Origin: Haloferacaceae archaeon
GTDB taxonomy: Archaea; Halobacteriota; Halobacteria; Halobacteriales; Haloferacaceae
DNA length: 11,558 nucleotides
Assembly (NCBI GenBank): GCA_018609965.1
Contig: JAHENP010000354.1
Span: 1-11,558 of the forward strand
Reading direction: 5' to 3'
Made by a program: the position numbers and the translations under genes. This document shows positions 6,374-11,558 of the stretch, in pieces. The notes below the pieces were generated by a model that was not told the origin of the DNA, ran no database searches, and saw only the letters and a list, made by a program, of their open reading frames with translations. Position 1 is the stretch's first letter. Each line of letters starts with the position of its first letter.

Positions 6374-6796
6374 GTGACCGAGACGGACCCAGACCGGGCG
6401 GGCGGTGGCGGACGCCGAGTGACGCTGGCGGTCGACTCCTGGGCGTTCGAGGTGGCGGAACTGCCGCGGGTGTTGCCGGACGGCTGGACCCACTTCGCGG
6501 TGATCGCCGCCGGATTGGAGGCACACCTCGACGGGGTCGACCGGGTCGACCCCGACCCGGAGGGAGCGGTTGCGAGTGACCGTCACCGCTACGACGCGAC
6601 GGTGACGGCGGACGTGATCGACCACGAACACGTCCGGGTCGTCGACCGCACGCCGGCGGGTGAGGACGCGAACGACGACGGAGACGAGAAGACGAGCGCC
6701 ACAGGTGACGACACACCCACCGACGGCGCGACCGACGCGGACGGGGAGGCGACGACCGAGGCGTTCGATGTGGGCGACGCGCTCGATCGACTGTAG
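6374..6796 (+). CDS. Acidic 140-residue hypothetical protein
   Basis: I do not recognise a family. A folded N-terminal part spans about 15-93: a beta-rich start (RRVTLAVDSWAFEVAEL), a short helix (HFAVIAAGLEAHLDGV, 40-55), and a final strand-rich part (RYDATVTADVIDHEHVRVVDRTP). Residues about 95-130 form a low-complexity linker of Asp, Thr, Gly and Glu, followed by a short conserved-looking end FDVGDALDRL. No cysteine, signal peptide or membrane helix is present, so it is probably cytoplasmic. The GTG start (6374-6376) is chosen because it begins the acidic coding pattern and a weak TATA-like GGATACG (6346-6352) lies about 26 nt upstream; the open frame extending further left overlaps the opposite gene and is not credible. 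It diverges from the DUF7260-like gene across the palindrome at 6292-6307 and may share its regulation. Confidence 0.7.
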   Translation: MTETDPDRAGGGGRRVTLAVDSWAFEVAELPRVLPDGWTHFAVIAAGLEAHLDGVDRVDPDPEGAVASDRHRYDATVTADVIDHEHVRVVDRTPAGEDANDDGDEKTSATGDDTPTDGATDADGEATTEAFDVGDALDRL

Positions 6797-7015
6797 CCCG
6801 TCCGTGGTCACAGACTGAACAACCGGCAAGCGCCGGGGACGCGCCCAGACGACACGCAGGAGACGTTCCTGGGCAACAGTACGGTATCCTCGTGGTGCTC
6901 AAACCGAGAGCGACGGAGGTGCACCCGTGGGTGTGCGCTCGAACCGGGGAGGACTGGGAGCAGACTACGCCTCACTCGTCTCGGGTGAGATACGGCCCCG
7001 ACGGCGACGAGACAG
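6797..7015. other. Convergent intergenic region without a recognisable gene
   Basis: These 219 bp separate the ends of the 140-aa gene and the flavoprotein gene. A GC-rich hairpin CCGGC-AAGC-GCCGG (6823-6836) is visible, but no T-run that would mark an archaeal terminator. Open frames crossing the region have no haloarchaeal coding character. No tRNA-like fold was seen. Confidence 0.5.
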
Positions 7016-8092
7016 TCAGTCGTCTGCGGGCGCTTCCACTTCCTCCTCTTCCTCGACGCGTGGGCCGCCGGCGTGGCCCTCGTGAGTGATCGCCGTCTCC
7101 AACAGCTCCGCGGAGATCGCCGGTACCTCCTCGTCCGTCACCGGTCCCTCCGCGTCGATCTCGTCGGTCGACCGTGGGAACGCGCGGGCCTCGTAGTGGA
7201 TACCGATGCCGGCCTTCGCGCCCTGGCCCATCGCGACCGGGATCTGGTTGTGGCCGGGGACGATGTCGCCGACCGCACGGACACCCTCGACGCTGGTCTC
7301 GCCGTGGTCGTCGACCGCGATCGTTCCGTCGTCGTTGCGCTCGACGCCCAACTGCTCGGCCAGATCCGCGTTGTGGTCGGAGCCGTACATCGGGAACCCG
7401 CCGCGGTACTCCCGGCGACTGCCGTCTTCGAACTCGTAGGCGCGGAGCCAGCCGTCGTCGTCTTTCTCCATCCCGGCGAGTTCCTCGTCGACCACCTCGA
7501 CCGGGTGGTTCTCGAGCATCTGTTGGGTGTCGTCGCTCCACGCCGGCTCGTCGCCGCGGGTCAGCAGGTCCACATCGTCCGTGAAGTTGAGCATGATCAT
7601 CGCGACGTGGGCGGCCGCCTCGCCGGTGCCCATCACCCACACCGGCTCGTCGACGAACATGTACGCGTCACAGTGGAGACACCAGTGGAGCCCCTTCCCC
7701 GTTCGGGGGAGCGGTGGGTCGGGTTGTTCGTCAGAGAACCCCGTCGCGAGCACGACGTGGTCCGCGCCGACGGTGTCGTCGTTGGCGGTCAGTTGGAACC
7801 GCGGCTCGTCGTCGCCGGCGTCTGCGCCCGTCTGTTCGATCTGCGAGACGAACCCGCGGCGGTAGTCGGCGCCGTAGCTCTCCACCTGTTCGCGAGCGGT
7901 CTGGAGAAACTCCATCCCGCTGACCTCCTCGGTGACGCCGATGACGTTGTGTGTGTCCGTCATCATTGCCGCCCGTCCCCCGCCGCGGTTCACCACGACC
8001 GTCTCGTGGCCCAGTCGGGTCGCGTACAACGCCGTCGTCAGTCCGGCCGGGCCGCCGCCCACGACCGCTACTTCGTACTCGTCGTTGTTCAT
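7016..8092 (-). CDS. Thioredoxin-reductase-like FAD-dependent oxidoreductase (NAD(P)/FAD family, CxxC)
   Basis: The 358-residue protein follows the low-molecular-weight thioredoxin reductase layout. The FAD-binding motif VGGGPAGLTTALYATRLG is at 11-28, an ATG motif at 116-118, the redox pair WCLHCDAY at 137-144 (Cys138, Cys141), a second dinucleotide motif GTGEAA at 155-160, and the FAD-contact motif AVGDI at 273-277, followed by GQGAKAGI. The family usually has CATC and an NADPH-phosphate motif HRRxxxRA; here the former is CLHC and the latter is replaced by LLTRGDEPAW (176-185), so the electron donor may not be NADPH. Residues after about 308 form an acidic extension (EEEEEVEAPADD at the end) beyond the usual length of about 320. 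The ATG at 8090-8092 is chosen over an upstream in-frame start because it directly precedes the FAD motif and lies about 27 nt from a TATA box. It probably reduces a thioredoxin-like or other disulfide partner; no thioredoxin gene is nearby. Confidence 0.88.
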   Translation of the reverse strand: MNNDEYEVAVVGGGPAGLTTALYATRLGHETVVVNRGGGRAAMMTDTHNVIGVTEEVSGMEFLQTAREQVESYGADYRRGFVSQIEQTGADAGDDEPRFQLTANDDTVGADHVVLATGFSDEQPDPPLPRTGKGLHWCLHCDAYMFVDEPVWVMGTGEAAAHVAMIMLNFTDDVDLLTRGDEPAWSDDTQQMLENHPVEVVDEELAGMEKDDDGWLRAYEFEDGSRREYRGGFPMYGSDHNADLAEQLGVERNDDGTIAVDDHGETSVEGVRAVGDIVPGHNQIPVAMGQGAKAGIGIHYEARAFPRSTDEIDAEGPVTDEEVPAISAELLETAITHEGHAGGPRVEEEEEVEAPADD

Positions 8093-8116
8093 ACACGGGT
8101 GTACGGGTCGCCAGCG

Positions 8117-8122
8117 GTAAAA
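8117..8122 (-). promoter_or_regulatory. TATA box of the thioredoxin-reductase-like gene
   Basis: The minus strand reads GCTTTTACCG, with TTTTAC about 27 nt before the ATG at 8092. This predicts a leaderless transcript and an own promoter in the 84-bp gap after the ABC ATPase gene, so the two same-strand genes need not be one operon. Short inverted repeats flank it: CACAC-N6-GTGTG (8124-8139) upstream and ACAC-GG-GTGT (8093-8102) at the start site. Confidence 0.6.
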
Positions 8123-8176
8123 GCACACCCGGTCGTGTGATCCCCTCGACACACCGACGACGCCTCGCGGCTGTCG

Positions 8177-9241
8177 TCAGTCCTGCTCGCCCGGCGGCGT
8201 CCCGAGTCGCTCCTCGTCGCCGTCGTCAGTCTCCGCCGGCGACTCGTCGGCTGTCGGCTCCGAGTCGTCCCCGGCCGCGGCACTCTCGCCGTCGCTCCCT
8301 ACGCTCCCCGCGTCACGCGACGAGTCGGGCACCGTCGCGTCCCGGTCTCCGGGTTCGACACGCCGACTTCCGGGCATCGGCTGGCCCGCAACGTCGAGGA
8401 AGATCTCCTCCAACGAGGGCTCTTCCGTCCGGATGTCGACCACACGTCCGCCGGCGGCCTCCACTCGCTCGCGGAGGTCGTCGACAGCCGCCATGTCCGG
8501 CAGTTCTGCGACGTGGCGCTCCCCGGACGGCTCCGTCTCGCTCGTCGCTTGGGTGGTGAACACCCGGTAGGTGGTGTCGCCGTACGTCTCCCGGATCTCC
8601 TCGATGGTGCCGCGGGCGACGATCCGGCCCTCGTTCATGATCACGACGCGGTCACAGATCGACTCGACGTGGTACAGGTTGTGTGCCGAGAACAGAACGG
8701 TCTTGCCACGGTCGGCGAGTTCGCGGGTGAACTCCAACACGTAGTTGGTGGTGAGTGGGTCGAGCCCGGAGGCGGGCTCGTCGTAGACGAGCACCTCCGG
8801 ATCGTTCACCAACGAGCGGGCGATGGCGACCTTCCGTTTCATCCCCTTCGACACGTCGCCCAGCCGGCGTTCGCGGTGGTCCAGTTCCAGTTCGTCCAAC
8901 GCCTCCGCGATGCGTTCGTCGGCCACGTCTCGGGGCACGTCGTACAGGTCGGCGAAGAATCGGAGGTACGACAACGCCGTCATGTCCTCGTACAACGGCG
9001 ACTCCTCCGGGAGGAACCCGAGCTTCGACCGCGTCGCCGGATCGTCCGCGGGGTCGCCCGCGAGCCGCACCTCCCCGGCCGTCGGCTCCAACAGCCCGGC
9101 GACGCTCTTGAGTGTCGTCGTCTTCCCGGCGCCGTTGGGGCCAACGACCCCGAAGATCTCCCCCGGCTCCACCTCGAAGCTGCTGTCGTGGACGGCGACG
9201 AACCCGTCGTACACCTTCCGCAGCCCGTCGACGCGGATCAT
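8177..9241 (-). CDS. NatA-type ABC transporter ATP-binding protein with a long acidic tail
   Basis: The 354-residue protein has a complete ABC ATPase domain at about 1-220: Walker A GPNGAGKT (34-41), a Q-loop region LGFLPEESPLYEDMTALSYL with Glu in place of the usual Gln, signature VSKGM (130-134), Walker B VLVYDEP with Glu155, D-loop GLD and switch His187. LPEE and SKGM variants are common in the NatA/multidrug-type branch, whose members usually drive separate membrane subunits. The C-terminal domain (about 220-287) ends in the characteristic PSLEEIFLDVAG. From about 291 to the end the sequence is low-complexity and acidic, an unusually long tail. ATG 9239-9241 is supported by a TATA box about 27 nt upstream; the upstream open frame crosses the promoter. 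No permease gene is adjacent: the next gene on this strand is a flavoprotein, and pyruvate kinase diverges. The partner is probably elsewhere, or was lost here. Confidence 0.92.
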   Translation of the reverse strand: MIRVDGLRKVYDGFVAVHDSSFEVEPGEIFGVVGPNGAGKTTTLKSVAGLLEPTAGEVRLAGDPADDPATRSKLGFLPEESPLYEDMTALSYLRFFADLYDVPRDVADERIAEALDELELDHRERRLGDVSKGMKRKVAIARSLVNDPEVLVYDEPASGLDPLTTNYVLEFTRELADRGKTVLFSAHNLYHVESICDRVVIMNEGRIVARGTIEEIRETYGDTTYRVFTTQATSETEPSGERHVAELPDMAAVDDLRERVEAAGGRVVDIRTEEPSLEEIFLDVAGQPMPGSRRVEPGDRDATVPDSSRDAGSVGSDGESAAAGDDSEPTADESPAETDDGDEERLGTPPGEQD

Positions 9242-9264
9242 ACCCACACCACGAACGGTAGTGG

Positions 9265-9270
9265 CATAAA
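9265..9270 (-). promoter_or_regulatory. TATA box of the NatA-type ATPase gene
   Basis: The minus strand reads CATTTATGCC. Its centre is about 27 nt before the ATG at 9241, as expected for a leaderless haloarchaeal transcript. Confidence 0.65.
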
Positions 9271-9368
9271 TGGCGTCGCTCCTTGCGGTGGCGCATCGAG
9301 CGACAGAACAGGGGGACAGCGATAGGACAGAGAGGGACCGACAGAACAACGACCGACACTTTGGCGAC

Positions 9369-9414
9369 GACAGCCCGACGATCCGGCCGTCGGTGAAGAC
9401 AGCCCGACTGTCGG
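9369..9414. repeat. Two direct copies of GACAGCCCGAC, each starting an inverted repeat, upstream of pyruvate kinase
   Basis: GACAGCCCGAC occurs at 9369-9379 and again at 9398-9408, 29 bp apart. Each copy supplies the CCGAC arm of an inverted repeat: with GTCGG at 9389-9393 (nine-base spacer), and with GTCGG at 9410-9414 (one-base spacer). The block ends about 48 bp before the pyruvate kinase TATA box, a position where archaeal activators or repressors may bind. It is the main structured element in the 251-bp region between the divergent ATPase and pyruvate kinase genes. Confidence 0.4.
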
Positions 9415-9461
9415 CAGCGACGTGTGAGTCGTTCACTCGGAACCGACTCTGTACTGGCAGA

Positions 9462-9467
9462 TTTATC
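9462..9467 (+). promoter_or_regulatory. TATA box of pyruvate kinase
   Basis: The plus strand reads AGATTTATCAG, with TTTATC centred about 28 nt before the ATG at 9493. This indicates a leaderless transcript and helps fix the start codon. Confidence 0.7.
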
Positions 9468-9471
9468 AGTC

Positions 9472-9491
9472 GTCCGGACAACCCCCCGGAC
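9472..9491. promoter_or_regulatory. Inverted repeat GTCCGG-N8-CCGGAC between TATA box and start codon of pyruvate kinase
   Basis: Perfect six-base arms at 9472-9477 and 9486-9491 fill the space between the TATA box and the ATG, covering the expected transcription start. A protein bound here would block initiation, so it is a candidate repressor site. It does not match the TACT-N7/8-GAGTA motif I recall for the haloarchaeal glycolysis regulator TrmB. The GC-rich arms make chance occurrence possible. Confidence 0.35.
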
Positions 9492-9492
9492 A

Positions 9493-11247
9493 ATGCGACG
9501 AGCGAAGATCGTGTGTACGCTGGGGCCAGCCTCCGACGACCAGGAGACGATTCGGGAGTTGGCGACAGCGGGGATGTCGGTGGCGCGACTCAACGCCAGC
9601 CACGGGACGACCGAAGACCGCGCGCGTCTCGTGGAGACGATCCGGTCGGTCGACGACGCGACGAGACGGCCGTTGGCCGCGATGTTGGATCTCCAGGGGC
9701 CGGAGGTTCGCACCGCCGACATCGACGAGCCGGTTCAGTTGGAGACCGGGAGTGAGGTGGCGTTCGCCGAGGGGGAGACAGCGACGCCCGAACGCGTCGG
9801 GCTGTCGTACTCCGTGGCCGCCAGCGAACCGGGCGACAGGCTCCTGTTGGACGACGGCCGGATCGAAACGACCGTCACGAGCGTCGACGGCGACACCGTC
9901 TACGCGCGGGTCGACTCCGGCGGGCCGCTCGACTCCCGGAAGGGGGTGAACCTCCCGGGCGTGGATCTCGGGCTCAACCCCGTCACAGCGGCCGACGAGG
10001 CGGAGTTGGCGGTCGCCGGGGAGGCGGACGTGGACTTCGTCGCCGCCTCGTTTGTCCGGGACGCCGACGACGTGTACGCCGTCCAGGACGCGATGGAGGC
10101 ACACGGCGCGGGTGACGTGCCGTTGGTCGCCAAGATCGAACGCCGGGGTGCCGTCGAGAACTTAGACGGGATCGTCGACGCCGCCTACGGCGTGATGGTC
10201 GCGCGTGGCGATTTAGGCGTGGAGTGTCCCTTAGAGGAGGTGCCGGTGATCCAGAAACGGATCATCCGGACGTGTGTCGAGACGGGCACCCCCGTGATCA
10301 CGGCCACGGAGATGCTCGACTCGATGGTGGCCGCGCGCCGCCCGACCCGGGCGGAGGCGTCAGACGTGGCCAACGCCGTCTTGGACGGGACGGACGCGGT
10401 GATGTTGTCCGGCGAGACCGCCGTCGGCGACCACCCGGCGCGGGTGGTTGAGACGATGGACCGGATCGTCCGCCGGGTGGAGGACAGCGACGAGTACGCG
10501 GAGACGCGCGAACAACGCGTCCCGGTCGCCGACGACGACTCCCGGACGGAGGCGTTGGCCCGCTCGGCCCGGTTTCTCGCCCGCGACACGGACGCCTCGG
10601 CGGTCGTCACCGCCTCCGAGTCCGGCTACACCGCCCGCAAAACCGCGAAGTTCCGGCCGGCGGTGCCGGTCGTCGCGACCACACCCTCCGACGCGGTGCG
10701 CCGCCAGCTCGCGCTCTCGTGGGGTGTCCGGCCGGTCGCGGCGGGCTACTCCGAGAGCGTCGAGGAGGTGATGGACGACGCGGTCGACGCCGCGCTCTCG
10801 ACGGGTGTCGCCGACTCCGGTGACACGTTGGTCGTGCTCTCGGGGATGATGACGGAACTGGAGGGGAACAGCACTAACACCCTGAAGCTCCACGTCGCCG
10901 CCGAGACGGTCGCCACCGGCCGCAACGTCGTCGGCGGCCGGGTGTGTGCGCCGTTGGCCCGCGTGCCGGACGGTGACCTGTCCGACGTGCCGGACGACGT
11001 GATCGCCTACCTGCCCGCGACGTTCGACGCGGAGTTCTACGGCGACACCGGAAAGCTCGCCGGCATCGTCGACGCCCGCGCGGGAATGACGGGCTATCCC
11101 GCCATCATCGCCCGCGAACAGGAGATTCCGATGGTGTCCGGCGCGCCGGTCCCCGGCCGGATCGACGACGAGATGCTCGTGACGCTCGACGCCGAACGTG
11201 GCGTCGTCTACGAGGGTGACGTGTTGCGGCACGCGCGTGGACGGTAA
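9493..11247 (+). CDS. pykA: Pyruvate kinase with C-terminal PEP-utiliser-like domain
   Basis: The enzyme converts phosphoenolpyruvate and ADP to pyruvate and ATP, the last step of lower glycolysis. The 584 residues contain the standard motifs: RRAKIVCTLGPAS (2-14), ARLNASHG (31-38), LDLQGPEVRT (65-74) and KGVNLPG (150-156). The catalytic region follows, with AKIER (Lys214, Glu216), VMVARGDLGVE (Asp240) and ITATEMLDSM (Thr271), then GTDAVMLSGETA (299-310). The alpha/beta C domain spans about 350-470 and ends in TNTLKLH. An extra domain (about 475-584) resembles the PEP-utiliser mobile domain seen on some bacterial and archaeal pyruvate kinases; its motif reads AGMTGYPAIIAREQEIP (530-546), with Tyr535 where phosphotransfer enzymes have His. 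ATG 9493-9495 is chosen because the conserved N-terminus starts there and a TATA box lies 28 nt upstream. Three TTA leucine codons, rare in this GC-rich DNA, cluster at residues 224, 241 and 247. Confidence 0.97.
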   Translation: MRRAKIVCTLGPASDDQETIRELATAGMSVARLNASHGTTEDRARLVETIRSVDDATRRPLAAMLDLQGPEVRTADIDEPVQLETGSEVAFAEGETATPERVGLSYSVAASEPGDRLLLDDGRIETTVTSVDGDTVYARVDSGGPLDSRKGVNLPGVDLGLNPVTAADEAELAVAGEADVDFVAASFVRDADDVYAVQDAMEAHGAGDVPLVAKIERRGAVENLDGIVDAAYGVMVARGDLGVECPLEEVPVIQKRIIRTCVETGTPVITATEMLDSMVAARRPTRAEASDVANAVLDGTDAVMLSGETAVGDHPARVVETMDRIVRRVEDSDEYAETREQRVPVADDDSRTEALARSARFLARDTDASAVVTASESGYTARKTAKFRPAVPVVATTPSDAVRRQLALSWGVRPVAAGYSESVEEVMDDAVDAALSTGVADSGDTLVVLSGMMTELEGNSTNTLKLHVAAETVATGRNVVGGRVCAPLARVPDGDLSDVPDDVIAYLPATFDAEFYGDTGKLAGIVDARAGMTGYPAIIAREQEIPMVSGAPVPGRIDDEMLVTLDAERGVVYEGDVLRHARGR

Positions 11248-11267
11248 CAACACACCGCAGGCTGTTC

Positions 11268-11558
11268 TCAGCCGCGGAGTCCCGTCTCGGCGATCTCGTC
11301 GATGACTGAGCGGTGGTGCGCCTGTAGTTCCTCGCGTCGCTGGGCGTACTCGGCGGCGACCGTCCGTCGAACCGACGCGAACGCCGCGCGGTCGCCACAG
11401 AGGAGCTGTCCGCCGACTGCGTCGGCCGCGACTTCCAACGGGAGTGTGTCGAGATCCGACACGTCGACGAACGGCAGGTCGCCCCGTTGGAGTTCTCCAG
11501 AGAGGCGACAGCGGCGGCGGAACCGCTCGTGGCTCGAACAGTCGTCGTCGAACTGCAC
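11268..11558 (-). CDS. Hypothetical protein, C-terminal part (runs off the right edge)
   Basis: The stop is TGA at 11268-11270, and at least 96 residues are visible up to the window edge. A GTG lies exactly at 11556-11558, but whether it is the start cannot be judged. The visible part starts QFDDDCSSHERF, continues with RCRLSGELQRGDLPFVDVSDLDTLPLEVAADAVGG, and ends in a long charged helix (about 58-92: RAAFASVRRTVAAEYAQRREELQAHHRSVIDEIAE). Cysteines stand at positions 7, 17 and 54 of the visible piece, without a clear metal-site pattern. No membrane helix is seen. I do not recognise a family. The gene converges on pyruvate kinase with only 20 bp between the two stops, too little for separate terminators, so the transcripts may overlap at their 3' ends. 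Confidence 0.65.
   Translation of the reverse strand: MQFDDDCSSHERFRRRCRLSGELQRGDLPFVDVSDLDTLPLEVAADAVGGQLLCGDRAAFASVRRTVAAEYAQRREELQAHHRSVIDEIAETGLRG

Noticed and set aside
6823..6836. Hairpin CCGGC-AAGC-GCCGG as a transcription terminator
   Set aside because: Archaeal termination depends mainly on T-runs, and none follows; GC hairpins of this size are expected by chance here.
6892..7089. Possible 65-codon gene in the convergent gap
   Set aside because: Half of it overlaps the end of the flavoprotein gene antisense, the composition is basic and Arg/Pro-rich, and no promoter or ribosome-binding site is visible.
9424..9438. GTGAGTCGTTCACTC upstream of pyruvate kinase as a TrmB-like site
   Set aside because: It holds two overlapping short inverted repeats with different centres and does not match TACT-N7/8-GAGTA, so it is too weak to call.
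9242..9493. In-frame upstream extension of the NatA-type ATPase
   Set aside because: It runs across the TATA box at 9265-9270 and the whole divergent promoter region, and lacks the acidic composition of the true protein.
10360..11253. Long minus-strand open frame inside pyruvate kinase
   Set aside because: It lies antisense to a clear pyruvate kinase gene, is rich in Arg, His and Val, and shows no recognisable domain.

Overview
The window looks like a stretch of haloarchaeal chromosome. It is GC-rich, the predicted proteins are strongly acidic (Asp/Glu-rich with acidic tails), GTG starts are common, and several genes have a TATA-like box about 26-30 nt before the start codon, as expected for leaderless archaeal transcripts. 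Every gene call rests on sequence reading alone; no database search was run.

Left part (1-4951, minus strand): one tightly packed operon read right to left. Its first gene encodes a secreted, C-terminally membrane-anchored protein with four tandem Ig-like repeats (3158-4951, own TATA box, leaderless). Then come a MacB/LolD-type ABC ATPase (2219-3151), a four-TM MacB/FtsX-type permease (1056-2222), a 27-codon small ORF (976-1059) and a second, paralogous permease that runs off the left edge (979 to 1). The last three junctions are 4-nt start/stop overlaps, each preceded by a Shine-Dalgarno-like sequence, so translation is probably coupled. The parts suggest an ABC machine that works on something at or outside the membrane, with the Ig-repeat protein as partner.

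Middle part (4952-7015): three poorly characterised genes. They are a 101-aa protein with a possible C-C-H-C zinc site (plus), a helical 279-aa protein resembling the haloarchaeal DUF7260 family (minus), and an acidic 140-aa hypothetical (plus). The last two diverge from a short intergenic region holding the palindrome TTTAGG-N4-CCTAAA, which resembles DtxR/IdeR-type metal-regulator half-sites.

Right part (7016-11558): a thioredoxin-reductase-like flavoprotein with a CxxC redox pair (minus), a NatA-type ABC ATPase with no permease beside it (minus), and pyruvate kinase with a C-terminal PEP-utiliser-like domain (plus). The last two diverge across a 251-bp intergenic region with repeats and inverted repeats. 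A partial hypothetical gene (minus) reaches the right edge and converges on pyruvate kinase. I saw no tRNA, rRNA, CRISPR array, transposase or integrase gene. No gene-free stretch exceeds 300 bp.

I did not find a clearly new defence or mobile system. The most distinctive items are the ABC/Ig-repeat operon with its embedded small ORF, and the metal-regulator-like palindrome between two uncharacterised genes.
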